A DNA stretch of 64,000 nt from Pholiota molesta. Lineage: Eukaryota > Basidiomycota > Agaricomycetes > Agaricales > Strophariaceae. This document shows positions 22,998 to 39,800 of this stretch, in pieces. Every line of letters starts with the position of its first letter. Positions within the stretch are counted from its first letter, which is position 1. Position numbers and translations under genes: made by a program. The stretch lies in assembly GCA_014925825.1 (NCBI GenBank), contig JACGCK010000005.1, forward strand, positions 186,001 to 250,000, in the 5' to 3' direction. Below the pieces are notes generated by a model, which searched no databases, was not told the DNA's origin, and saw nothing but the letters and a program-made list of their open reading frames with translations.

Positions 22998-24519
22998 ATG
23001 GCTGGTGAGTGTCCCGCCCGCAGCCCCGCCCGTGCTGACTCTCGCAGCGATCTACGCCGTCTACACGTCCCCCGCACACCCGCCCATCCCAAACCACCTC
23101 CCCACCCTCATCGTCACCCCACACGGTCCGTGCCCTCTCTCCTAACAAGCGCCCTGCTGACCCCATACAGGCCAGCCCTCCAACATCCTCTACTCCTACC
23201 TCCACACCAACTATGTCAGTCCCCCCCTGCCCCCTGACCCCGCTGACCCCCCGCCCACAGAACGCCGAGAACTACCTCCTCACCCCGTCGCCCCAGGGCG
23301 ATCTCTGCGTCGCCAAGCTCTTCCCGCCCCGCCCCCGCGAGCCCGGCAAGGCCTCCGCCTCCGACCCCGGCCACTCCGCCGCCGCCGCCGCCCGCCTCGT
23401 CCGCTGCGAGGCGTCGCGCAACCTCAAGTGGTCCATCGCCAACACCGGCGTCATCTCCCCCATCTACAAGCTCTCCCTCCCGTCCCCCGACTCCCCCGAC
23501 CTCCCCCTCTTCCAGATCTCCAAGCCCAACCCCAATGCCGCCTTCTGGAGCATGTTCTACTTCGCCTACGCAGGCCACAACATCCCCCCAAGCGCATCGA
23601 GTTCGGCAAGATACAGAAGAACCCCCCTGGCCCCAACGGCGGCGGCACCCGCATAAGTATCACCGGCAAGACCCCAGAGGAGAAGGCTGTCTGGCAGACC
23701 CTCGGCGAGGGCAACGAAGACTGCGTCGAGTGGGTCGTCCTTTGTGCCGCCCTCAACCTCCTCGAGTGCGTATCCGCTCTCACTTCCATCCCCGCCTCTC
23801 ACCTGATCACTTCCATAGCGACGAAATTATGAAAGCAGCCGACAAAAATCCGCCACCCCCCACAGGCGCACCCGCCTCAGTTGGCGGCCGCCCCGCGCCC
23901 GTCTCTCTGCGCGACCCAGGCCCCGGCCCAGGACCCAGCGGCCCCGCGCCCCAGCAGCCCCAGCAGCAGCGCCCCCAGCAACCCCGAACGGCAGCGGCCC
24001 AATGCCCCCCAACCCCGCCGGTCGTCCGCCCCCTCCAGGCGGCTTCGCGCCGCCCCCCAACCGCGGCTTCCCGCCCGGCCAAGGTCCGCCGCCCCCAATG
24101 GCTACGGCCCCCCGCCTCCCAACGGCTACGGCCCTCCAGGCCAAGGTCCGCCGCCGCCCAACGGATACGGCCCGCCAGGCCAGGGTCCACCGCCCAACGG
24201 CTTCGGTCCGCCAGGCCAAGGACCGCCGCCCAACGGCTTCGGTCCTCCTGGGCAGGGCCCCCCGCCACCAAACGGCTATGGCCCGCCAGGCCCTGGCGGG
24301 TATGGTCCGCCGCCTGGGGGCATGCCCATGGGCCCGGGCGGCGGGCGCCCCGGCCCCGGTCCTGGCCCCGGTGGCCCAGGGCCGCAGGGCAGGCCGCCGA
24401 TGGGGCTGCCGCAAGGGGGGCCTGCGCCTGCTGGGTACAACGCGCGCCCGCCGCCGCCCCAGGGCCAGATGATGCCCGCGCCGCAGCCAGGTCCGCAGGC
24501 CCAGATCAGGAGATTTTAG
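22998..24519 (+). CDS. Conserved fungal-type protein with C-terminal Gly/Pro repeats, function unknown
   Basis: I do not recognise a named family. ATG at 22998 lies in a strong context. Exon 1 is seven bases (ATGGCTG), then a GTGAGT intron. Later exons read IYAVYTSPAHPPIPNHLPTL, QPSNILYSYLHTNY, NAENYLLTPSPQGDLCVAKL, ASRNLKWSIANTGVISPIYK, NAAFWSMFYFAYAGHN, ISITGKTPEEKAVWQTLGEG and DCVEWVVLCAALNLLEDEI. That makes a compact folded domain of about 230 residues rich in aromatic residues. The C-terminal 220 residues are disordered, with tandem NGYGPPGQGPPP/NGFGPPGQGPPP units (about 24097-24300), ending QAQIRRF at TAG 24517. Three C-run losses (near 23588, 23984, 24096) break the frame. Codon use is extremely GC-rich compared with its neighbours. 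The C-terminus resembles low-complexity RNA-binding or phase-separating tails, which is an inference only. Confidence 0.75.
24097..24300 (+). repeat. Degenerate 33-36 nt tandem repeat coding NG(Y/F)GPPGQGPPP(P)
   Basis: Six consecutive units encode NGYGPPPP, NGYGPPGQGPPPP, NGYGPPGQGPPP, NGFGPPGQGPPP, NGFGPPGQGPPPP and NGYGPPGPGG. Base changes between units are mostly at third positions. Confidence 0.75.
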
Positions 24520-25142
24520 ATAAGTCTGCCTGGTTGTATTGTTCTAAGGATTTTTTTTCGGTTTTCTATTCTCTTTCTGATTCATGTCTTTGCGACTTGC
24601 TTGTTTTATGTGATGTGATTGATATCGGTGCCCCCCTTTTATATATCCCCTCCGTATCCTCATCTCACCTCTCTCTCAGCTTGTGTTTATTCCTCTCTAT
24701 GCATGTGTTGCATCATGATTGGCTTGTTCCTCGAGTTATCGCGGTGCAAAATACCGCTCATTTAAATTATTACTACCACGCCTTTGATTCATGATGATTT
24801 TGTCTTGCTGGATACTTATGATGACTGCTCTGTTATATATATCTCCCATCAGGTTTAACACTTGCACATTATCCAAACACTATCCATCCTATCCTTGCCT
24901 TGCCCTGTTCTCTCTTCTTCTTTGTTATATACTTAAGGTTTCATTTGCTTCTCTGATGGGTTGGCTGTTGTTGTTGGACTGGACTCCGCCGTGGTGCGCA
25001 GAAAATGATGATCCCTGATAAATACATTCTTTGATATAAAAAACACAATAAATGTTGTAACATGTAGCCGCCAACTGGTATCGACGTATTGGTATCCCTG
25101 TGTTTCCCTTGTTGCACTCGTACCTTTTGTCTTCCTTCCATA
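24520..25142. other. Intergenic between convergent genes
   Basis: This 623-bp AT-richer region holds the 3' untranslated sequences of the Gly/Pro-repeat gene (+) and citrate synthase (-). No domain-bearing open frame is present. Confidence 0.5.
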
Positions 25143-27338
25143 CTAGTTGTCTTTGATGAACTTTTGGAGGGCATTGATAGACATGGCTGGAGAACAACAT
25201 GGTTAGCACTCTTCATGCATGCAATGCACGTGGTAGCTTACATTTGGGCCTCTCCAGAGGCAGCCCGAGAGCTGTGATAATTCCAATCAGATATCCATGA
25301 CAAAGGAATAAGAATACAAGGACACGTACCACGAGCCCAGACGAGCTGAGTCAAAGCACCCAGAGCTATGAACAATATTGTGAGCTGACCTTTACAGCAT
25401 TCAACTTCAATCAATCTCACCTCTGGAAACACCGAAGATGACAGTGTAATACTTGAATTCAGTGAGGCCGTAGTGGTAGAGGACACAGCCTAATAACCAT
25501 GCGTCAATGCAATCCTCCATCGCGCAAAGTGAATTCCTACCAGATGTTGCGTCGACATTGGGGTAAGGGTTCTTGGTCTTTCCATGCTCTTTGAGGACAT
25601 CGGGCGCGACCTTGAAGGTCTTGGGGAAACAATATGTCAATGCGGCGTTTGTGAGGAGATGCGCAATCATGAGCTCACCTTGTTGACCAGCTCAATGATT
25701 GGGCTGCTCTTCAATTCAGGCTTGCCGTCGCAGAACTCTTGCAAGGCGATGAATCGAGGGTCGGGGTTGCGAAGCACACCATGGCCATACCTACGAGGTT
25801 ATTGTCATAAGCATCGTAACATATACTGACAAGGTAAGGAGAACATACCCAGGTACAACCTGTCCACTCTTCAGAGTCTTCCAGAGATATTCCTTGATCT
25901 TCTCTTCGGTGATCTCAGTGCCGAGCTCCTTCTGCATGGCGATCTGCCATCTCAGGACTTCCTGGTTGGCAAGTCTGAATAATCCAAGAGGTGAATATGG
26001 TTACTCCAATAGGTTGCGAAGTTCGTACCCGTGAAGCGGTCCAGCAAGCGCGAACAGAGCGGCGGAATAAGAGAGATATGGGTCAGAGAGGGTTGATCCC
26101 ACCAAGTCTTGATCGAGAAGTTCAAAAAGGGAACATCATTGCCAAAAAGAAACAAAGACTCACGAGCGGCATGCGCAGAGGCATTTCCACCTTCGTGATC
26201 GCCGTGCAGCGCGATGTACAGACGCAGGTACTCCGTCAAGCTGTGGTTGTCCCCATAGCCAGCATATTCGAGTAGTTGCCTAACGATCAAACCATTGTGT
26301 TATTCCCCACAGCCAGATTCCGTTCCATTGAGTCCTTCGATCACGTACCGACCAGATCCAAGTTCCTATCGATAGGGGCAAGCGGGGCGCCGGGGTTGTA
26401 TACATTGCGGTAAATGCGCGCAGCGAGAGCCGGCAGGCGCGCGATAAGGTTGATGCAGTCCTCGAGCGTATGCGTCCAATACTCGGGCTTCTTCATGCCC
26501 TTCTCGTAAGCGGCCTGGAACTGGCTGTCGTGGTTCAAGGCGGCCACACCCATGCCCAGCTGGGTCATGGGGTGCAGAGTTTTCGGGAAGCTGGATGAAC
26601 TATGAGCAACGCGGCCGGCAGGAGGAGATAGAGCTAGATCGCGTCCGTTGACTTACGAGTCGACGAGATCTTCGACGAATTTGGGAAGGTCGCCCTTCTC
26701 CGCCAGCTCTTTCGAGAGCGCGAGGGTCTGCTCTGCCGTGGGCACCTGACCCGTCAGCAGGAGCCACAGCATACTCTCGGGATGATCTCCTTCCCTCCAG
26801 GAGCCGCAGGCAGAACCTTTTGGCAGTCGGGGATCGACAAACCATGGAATCGGATGCCCTGTACGCGCCTGAGCGATAGCATTCAACTAAGCGTGTGTAT
26901 GTTGGACGTACCTCAATGGGATCCAAAACTGAAGCTTCCCACAACATCGCTTTCAGACCTCGCATACCGCCAATAATGTTGTCGACCTTGAACGGAACTA
27001 CGTCAGCTCCAGCAGTCGCCAATGAGACGCAAGTCGCGCCTTACCTTGACTTCGCCGACGACGGTGTTTCCATGCTCAGCTTTCTGAATTGATATGAGCG
27101 TTATCAGATTCTGTTAGACCCGGAAGAAGGAATGGCTACACACAAATTTCTTAAGCTGCTCCTGTTTGACTGGAATGACTTCCTTCAACGTATCGCGCAG
27201 CGACTTCAAAATAGTATGAATTACTTGTGATCGACGACAACACGAGGAGGCTTATACCTTGGTCGACGCGAAGCGCTGATTGGCAAATAGTCTCTGCCGA
27301 AGAGCAGCCTGACGAGAAAGAGTAGTTCTGGAGAGCAT
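25143..27338 (-). CDS. Mitochondrial citrate synthase
   Basis: Condenses acetyl-CoA with oxaloacetate, the first step of the TCA cycle. ATG at 27338 begins [20 protein letters not shown], an Arg/Ser/Leu-rich mitochondrial presequence without acids. Core motifs follow: [96 protein letters not shown] (active-site His region), [32 protein letters not shown] (catalytic His), [12 protein letters not shown] and [20 protein letters not shown] before TAG at 25143. About ten short introns are inferred. One apparent lost base in the GGG at 26779-26781 (between GGKEIIP and ESMLW) breaks the frame of an otherwise perfect match. It is divergent from SEC66, with 264 bp between starts. Confidence 0.95.
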
Positions 27339-27602
27339 TTTGGATGTTAGAAGGGATAACCTGGGGATGGCGCAAACCTCCTGATTTCTTTAAATAGGGC
27401 ACGCTCCGGGTATCCGGACGACCCCACGTCCCCGCGTCTTGGCGGGCACAATGTGACGTCACATGTTCCTGGGTATTGTGTTACGTAAATTATAATGCCA
27501 ATGCCCTCCGAAGCAAGCAGGACCACACACATTACGAGCGGGAGGACAAGTCCCGCCAGCACATCTAATGAACACGTCAACATATCTTCTCTCTTCCCTC
27601 TC

Positions 27603-28424
27603 ATGGCGTCCGTACTCGTGCCCGTCGCATATGTTATAATCATATTTGGTGGCCTCTTTATTTTCTCGTTTTTCTACCGCAAACACACATCGAGTACGTC
27701 CGTTTGTAATTACACATCTTGAAACCAATTCTGATCAGAAATGCGTTCGTCCAAATAGCAATGGCTTTTGAACCGTACTTCCCCTCGCACCCCGAACGCA
27801 ATGCCTACGTCACCCTCCTTCAGCAAAGCGACCCACCCGCACACGATGCGCTCTTAAAATCAGCTCTTGTCCGACGCGCGATGGCCGACGTGCAACGTGT
27901 ACTACGAATCCGTGAAGACAAGCCAGCTCTACAGAACCTTCTACAAAAGGGATCAATAGGCGATGACCTATGGAACAGCCTACTCGCTGCAGAGAAGGAA
28001 CTAGAGGCAGAGATCATGGAGGTTGTTGCCGAAGCCAATTCATTCGTAGAGGGCTGGGGACAGGTCATCTTCCCTACCGCGAATGAGATGCTGGCAAACG
28101 AAAAAATCCGAGCCGCTTTCGAGAGAACGAATGAACTCAAGGCAGAATTTGGTATGCTCCGCTTTGTTGTAAATACTGAGAAAAACTTTTCTAACCAGTG
28201 CCATAGAGGCGAAATACGAACAAAAAGCATCGAAAGCCATCGCCGATATACCAGGCAAACTTGTTTCAAACGGAATTCTTTCGTCTTCCGGCACTGGTAG
28301 CGCAGCCACCAGCGACAACGAGGGTTCTGTAAATTCAAAATCCGTATGTCAAAATTTATTATCAATCCGGCTGCTTTTCTAAATCGATATCGCACAGGGT
28401 AAAAAAACAAAGAAGCGAAAGTGA
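27603..28424 (+). CDS. SEC66: SEC66/SEC71-like subunit of the ER Sec62/63 translocon
   Basis: Predicted non-essential partner of Sec63 in post-translational protein import into the ER. ATG at 27603 starts MASVLVPVAYVIIIFGGLFI, an N-terminal membrane anchor, then FSFFYRKHTS. Intron 1 (GTACGT...AAATAG) joins to MAFEPYFPSHPERNAYVTLL, which fits the conserved (Y/F)xPWFPxxxxRxxYxxL region of the family. A helical cytosolic domain follows (ALVRRAMADVQRVLRIREDK, LLQKGSIGDDLWNSLLAAEK, EANSFVEGWGQVIFPTANEM) with a Lys/Ala helix and a Ser/Gly-rich tail ending GKKTKKRK before TGA at 28422. Three introns are inferred and no frame break is seen. Confidence 0.85.
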
Positions 28425-28617
28425 TCTGGGAAACTGTATACCCACCTGTTATTTGCCGTGTACGACGGTTAGGCTGCCTATAATTATTTAATGCATTGCT
28501 GGATTGACAATGCGTTAGGAGTTCAGACAACATAGGGGATTGGAAAAGTACAGTGATGACGACAGTTGAATATAGTATGAGATGAGTCAATGAATACCTA
28601 ATCTAAGCTAACGACGA

Positions 28618-32852
<4,235 letters not shown>

Positions 32853-33824
32853 CGTGTCGTTCTTTGAGATAGATAGGTGAACAATAGTAGGTGAAGCAAC
32901 GGAAAGAAACAAACCATATCAGTCCCGCAACGACTAGAGAATGATCAATTAACGGTCGGTTAATGATATCGGTCGAATATAAAAGTGCGGTACGTGGTGG
33001 ATCTGGAGAGTGAAACTTGATGCTATATGCTGTGGAAGAGCCCTGGTGCATTACCAAGTCACAGAGGATGCCCGCTCTCCACTTCCGGCGATTGCCGATT
33101 GCTTACTCATATAAGAGTCTCACGCCGCCACTGCCAACAATCAATCTTTTTTCTTCAACAACCTCCATGCCCTTTGCAATTTTATAGCCACTCATCTGCA
33201 TCCTCTTGAGTTTTTCATCTTTTTCTCCTGCGTGACTGACACACGATCCTTAAATTGTCTCGACAGGGAAACTCCGTTTCCAACAGCCTTGCCGCTGTCC
33301 TACTGCCGTGGAATGAGTCAAAATCGTGTAATAACGATCCACAGAGGGACAGATGGTTGTCCTTGCCTCGTTTTGAGGCCTGGATAATCGGGTTTCACCC
33401 ACTGCGACCTCTCTGGACAACGCCCTTTGCAATTCGCGTACGATTGTGTTGCCTATGCACCGCTCGCCATCGTATGCGTTGCAGATTTGGCACACAAGCT
33501 TCCCATTTATACCTCAAACTTTATTTGACTTGCCCTGTATCGTACATCCACGTCGTGTGTATATTAAAAAAGAAATACAATTTACTTGAACTTGATTTGG
33601 AACTGCATGTGTTGGCAACGTTGTGGACATGATGAGTTGATTACATACACGCATACCGCAATTGGCAAGTTGTGTAGCAAACAGCTGCCCTTCCCTCCGC
33701 CTCATGTCGACAGAACGCCTTTATAGCTTCTCCCGGCCTGTACTGCCTAATTTGTTTCTTTTCGCTTTCGGAAACGCACTGGATCCATACAAATACCCTT
33801 TAGACTCTTGCTTGCCACATCTGC
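32853..33824. other. Divergent intergenic region
   Basis: This 972-bp gap between two divergent starts (USP7-type and the giant gene) should hold both promoters. Open frames such as 33255-33632 (+) and 33250-33495 (-) lack domains or splice continuation. CT-rich stretches occur at about 33140-33235. Confidence 0.45.
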
Positions 33825-36800
33825 ATGAAAAGTTTCTTCTCGCGGCTACATGACTCTACCCAGACGGGCCATTCGAAATCTACTCCAAAAGAGTCATATA
33901 AATTCTGGAATCCGAACGGCGATCCGAGCGAGAACTTGCGCAACCCACTAATACCTACGGAGATGTCGCGGCTACTCATACAAGTAATCGTCGCCATGGA
34001 GAGAAACGAAGTTCAAGTCGAGCACCCAAGCCTTCGCATCCTCTCCCAGTATTGCCATTGGAAAACCCCTCTTCTAGCAATGCTACGGCTGGTGCATCCT
34101 CTGAGAGAAAACCTTACCCGTCTAATAAACCTAATCCAATTATACCCCCATCCCAATACCCCCAAGTCTACTCTCGTGCACCATCCAGGACAGAACCTAC
34201 ACGATATAGAGATCCCAATGATGTCAAACTTCCGCCAGCTCCACCGCCCACCGCTCGGCCGTATTATTCTACTCGGACTTATACGTCGCGTGACGTTCCT
34301 CCCAAGCCCTCCCGACATGGTCAGTCCAGGAGCGAATCCACACCAGCACCTGCACACGAGATATGGTTCCCTCCGAATATTGCGTCGACATCCAAGCAGA
34401 CCGAAGAACGTTGGAAGGAGCCACCTCAACTGCAAGAGGTGACCGAAACTCTCCACAGGTACCATTCACGTAACGAGGAAAAGGATGCGGCGATAGACAC
34501 CGCCAAGCGCGAACGAGACAAGGAACGACCAAGGGAAAGGGACCGGGATAGGACTCGAGATCGAGATCGAGGCAGAGACAAAGATGTCGACAGGGACAAA
34601 TATCGACGTCAACGCCAAGTTCGTGAAATCGATGCAGATCGTGAACGAGACAAAAACCGCGAACGGGACCGAGAACGAGAAGAACTTGCTAAAGCGCGTG
34701 AGCGAGAGCGAGAAAGGGAAGAACTTGCCAAAGCACGCGAGCGCGAGCAGGAGCTGCAACGGGAAAGGGAACTTGCAAAAGAGGCCGAACGAGAAAGGGA
34801 AAGAAAGGGAAGGGAACTTGCCAGAGACGCGGAGCGAGAGAGGGAAAGGAAAGAGAAGGAGCTTGCTAGAGAGATGGAACAAGAAAGAGAACGCAAGGAG
34901 CGAGAGCTTCAGCTTCAGGAGGCAGCGCGAGAAAGAGAGAGGCAGGAACGGGAGCTTGCGAGAGAAGCGGAGAGAGAAAGAGAGAGGATAGAGCGAGAGC
35001 TTGCGAAAGAGGCGGAACGCGAGAAGGAGAGGAAGGAACGAGAACTTGCGAGAGAGGCGGAGAGAGAAAGAGAGAGAAAGGAGCGAGAACTTGCCAAAGA
35101 AGCAGAGCGCGAGAGGGATAGGAAGGAACGAGAACGCGAAAATGAAGCCCAGCGCGAGCGCGAGAGAGAAGCCCAGCGAGAACGCGAGAGGGAAGCTCAG
35201 CGAGAGCGCGAGAGGGAAGCTCAGCGAGAGCGCGAGAGGGAAGCTCAGCGAGAGCGCGAGAGGGAAGCTCAGCGAGAGCGCGAGAGGGAAGCTCAGCGAG
35301 AGCGCGAGAGGGAAGCTCAGCGAGAGCGCGAGAGGGAAGCAGCTCAGCGAGAACGCGAGAAGGAAGCCCTGCGCGAACGCGAGAGGGAAGCTCAACGAGA
35401 ACGCGACAGAGCAGCCCAGCGAGAGCGCGAGAGGGAGGCAGCTCAGCGAGAACGCGAAAGGGAAGCCCAGCGTGAACGCGAGAAGGACGCCCAGCGCGAA
35501 CGCGAAAGAGAGCTTGCAAAGGAGGCCGAACGAGAAAAAGAAAGGAAAGACCGTGAGCGCGAGGAGTTGGAACTTCATCGGGCACGCGAAAGAGAAAAGG
35601 AACAGGAACGCGACCGAGACCGAGAAGTTGCAAAGGAAGCCGAAAAGGAACGCGGACGTGAGCTCGCCAAAGCTGCCGAAAGGGAGCTCGAACGAAATAA
35701 GGAACGAGACCGACACCGAGACAGGGAACGTGAACGATACTATGCGGAGCGCCGAGAACGTGAAAAGGAGCGCGACAAACAGCGCTTGAAAGATCGCGAT
35801 CAAGAGCGCGCCAGGGAGAAAGGAAAAGATAGAGAACCGGATCTCAACAAGGGCAGCCCGACCGCCAAGGGTACAGAAAGACTGCGAGAAGAAGACCCTA
35901 CAGTGGGCCACGATCGACAACGCGATAGAACAGTGGCTCAGGCATCCAGAGGTGAATCTCGCACCCAAGCTCGGGAATATCGTAAAGAGCGGGACGCAAG
36001 GCCAACCAGAGAAACCAGACCTCGAGATAGAGACCACCAAAGTCGATATCGCGCAGAGGCTACCGATGGAGAGCAAGATCTCAGAAGGCCAAGAAATGCC
36101 GATCGCGATAAGCGGAGAGAAGCCAACTCAGGCTGGGTTTCTGACAACTATGCTGGTCAAGGACATAAGCCAATTTCGCGAACAATGATTGTGGCTGAAC
36201 CAGCAGCACAAGTTGACGATGTAGAGAGCACTGCTTTGAAGGTCTGAAATCTTTCCTCTGGTTATATCTTAATACTTATTTGGCGCAGATCGTACGTTCT
36301 CGTCAAGACAAGGCTTCGGAAGGTATTCGTCAGCGCCAACAAATCAACCACAGCCGAAAATACTTCCAGAGATCGCTGAAAATCAGCGTCAGGTCACTTC
36401 AACACCGCAAAGAATGCCCAGTGTTCATTTTTTATCAAGAGACATCAGGACAAACGATCGACCGCCGCAAGAATTACCCATTTCGACGAATCCTACTCCC
36501 GTCGTTAACGATGGGAAGAATATTCCAGTGCGGAGAGAAATTGTAAGTCACAATATCGCTCACTGCTACTTTGGATTGAAACTCATGCCTTTTCATAACT
36601 ACAAGAATCGTTTGAAACTTCAACCACGTCTTGAAGAAGCTGTCGCACAGCCCATTGTTCCCGAACAAACAATTGCTTCTTCGCAGTCTCTTGCACCATC
36701 TCACCCAAGAACCCAATCTCAATCCCAAGCTAATGAACATCGTTCAAACATAAACGAGGTATGACTTTTGTAGTGACTACCAGTCTCATATGTGCTAATC

Positions 36801-39800
36801 TGTATATTCATCATTATAGCCAGTTCAGATTGAATCTCACCATCCCGTTTCACGCGTCCTATTGGATCGAATGAAGCAGCATTACAACAAAACGTAACTT
36901 CAAATATTTCAAAATCAGTTCCCAATTTCCCTCCAACCGTCAGTCCATTTACCCATAAAATACGTGTTTCGCTGATGACGCTCCATGGCAAAATGTGCTC
37001 CTGATCAGAGACATGTTCAAACATTTGGCCCCTCTGGTTACTCTAATATGAATAACTCTAACGACGTAGTAGACTCTCAACGTTCTCAAACACGCCCTGA
37101 ACGCCCAGCAGACCAATATTTGACTGCAAGTCGGATACCTGAAGGGCCTCCCAAATTAGAGATTTCAAAGCCCTCCACTTTAGCAGTTTCCAACTCAGAG
37201 AATAGAGATCGCCACGTTATGGCAGCGAATCTTGAGCAACGCCCTGTGTTTTCATCGGCACAACAGCCATCTATAATTGCTATCGAGGTAAAGAACAGCA
37301 CCCGAAACATTTCCTCGAAGCAAAGTGGTGCTCATATACCTCCGCACTACAATACAAACATCGCAAATTCCTCAGCCAAGGTCGAATATACCGAACCATT
37401 ACCACCTTTTGCCCATCCAAAACCCAAAGAAGTTCAACAAGTCACGCACACAGGTGGTCAGATATTCAGCGGAGATTCCCAAACTGCCAGAGTACCACCA
37501 ACACTACTTCAACTCTCCATGGATCGTCCTTCGACTGAGAGCCAGCCCAATCCACGAAAACGAGAATCCCCTATAGTGGGGGTAGTGCCATTTGTCGAGG
37601 AGTCTCCCGATATTGGAAAACTGAATAAACTTCCAAACAAAGATGATGTTCGGCAAAACGTACGTCAAATTTTTTAAATGCTGAAAATGATGTGACCAGT
37701 CTAATGGACGCGATGGAACCAGCCAAACCCACCAGACCAGCGCCTTCGCTCGAACGAACCATTGCTGCAACCTTCTCAACGCTTGAATTCACGACAGAAT
37801 ATCAGCTTGTCTGTTGAACGGTCCCCAGTTGCTGTGATAAACAAGGATGCCTGGCAGCACTCACCAGGTGCGATTTTTATACAATCTCTCAATATTTCTG
37901 GCTTACATTGTTTTCTTGGTGGGACAGACACGCAAATTAAAGCCTCGTTTTCAGATGACCGGAAAATCGAGCACAAAGACTCTAATTCTCCCATGCGTCA
38001 ACAGGAATCCCTGGCTGGGATCTCATATGAAAATCCTCCTCCAGTCCCTTCTGCATATCGTCAAATGCAACCTCAACCGGCACTTGCCATATCTTTGGAT
38101 AACGAGCAACGAGCGCAAGAGTACCAGGTTCAGGAGAGAGTGGGTGTATCAATCAGCCGACCTTCAACAAGGACAGGGTTGCGGCCAGAAAATTTAGGCC
38201 ACATACTACGCCATCAAGGACCACCCACTCCTACTACGCATTCCTACCAAGAGGTTCTCCCACTAATTCCATTATCCCTTGCAGAAGCCCCGAGCAATGG
38301 ATCGAAGAAAGCGAGCCCTCACAAAGAATTCATTTCAGGACCTTTTGCTAGTCAGCAAACTGCCATCGAGTCAAACCATATAGAAGAGGAGCTAGTGCAG
38401 AAGACTGGCGGAATAACGGAAGCGAGTTTCCAAGCTATCGCGAGTATTTCCCGACCACCTACGTCGATGGGTTTTCAAACTGGTACATTACCTGGTCACA
38501 GTTTGGAAGGCGAACGTCTGACTCCTATCCGTATAGAAAATAGCAAGCAAGAAAGCCCGAGCCGAGAACGAAACGTCAAACTTGACTCTCCCTACAGACC
38601 AGAAGTTACTGTACCACCGACGCCCACGCGGTCCCAGAGCAAACAGGACAGTCCTGGATTGATGCAACGAAATTTGACCACCCCGAATTTTTCTCGATCT
38701 ACGCTCCCTGTTATTGTGGAACATCAGCAATCGTTCAAATCATCCAAGCGAGAAAGCCCGCGGATGCAAGTCAACGCACAGGTTGACGTCCAGGTCATGA
38801 ACTTGCAGCCCCAAGGAATCGTGGGCGATCTCGTCATTCCAATAACGAAGACAACTTCGAAACAAGACAGTCCTATTTTAATTGGCCTGAGACAAGTGCA
38901 TGCTACTTCTCGTACTCCGGAGGACGGATTGGCTCCAGAGCAAATTGCTAAGAGCTTGTCTAACGTTCATTTTGGGAGCAACTCATTTCCACAAGTCACT
39001 GCTACTCGATATTCTCCCACCATATTGAAGCAAGATCCATATACTCTAGCTAATCCGCCCCACATTCCGATTTCAACTCTGGATCCCAACCCGAATCATC
39101 GGGCATCTCTGGTCGGAAACGCTTCTCAATGGGCTCCAAGCCATGCAGAAGGTATTTCAGTTCTTACGTCTCGCATTATATGTCCTCACAAACCTTCCCA
39201 GATTCAAGACCACAACTGCCCCAAGAACCGACCAAGGAGGAGGATAGTCCACCTGGACGCCACCTCTACAAAAATGTGGCAATTCCTCAGCCAGCCAAAA
39301 GAAACGAGCGGCCGTCTCCTCTTCTAAATGCTAGAGCTAACGATGCAAGCAAAGCCTCGCCCGTCCGCCCAAGCCCTAGGCATGACGTTGAACTGGCGAT
39401 GGAAGCCGATCCACCATCTTTGGGATTTTTTACTACGAATTTCGGGACCGCTCTAAGCAAAGCAACCTATGAGAAGCCTCCTGATTCTTCTGTGCAAAAA
39501 CTATCGGAAGCTCCTGAGAAAGTTGATTTGGATCCTGGAAGCTTCAAAGCACAGACAATCAACGAACAAACTATCAAGCATATGTCTTCCATGATGAAAC
39601 GTTACGAAATGCAATCTAATGTAACCGAGGGCGTCAACGAATTGTGGAAACCTGAACGTGTCCATTCGCGCCAGCCATCTGCGGAACAGAATCGCATCCG
39701 AAAGGATAGCGGTAGTCGTCTGGATCCAATACATTCTTTCAAGGCGACAATGCCTAACGATCAGCTAGTAGTCATGAAGAACTATGAACCTAGTCAACCT

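Noticed and set aside
34466..36076. 536-codon open frame on the minus strand
   Set aside because: It is the antisense of the Arg/Glu-rich coding repeat; the repeat composition (CGC/GAG/GAA codons) leaves the opposite strand free of stops. The product would be a Phe/Leu/Ser low-complexity string.
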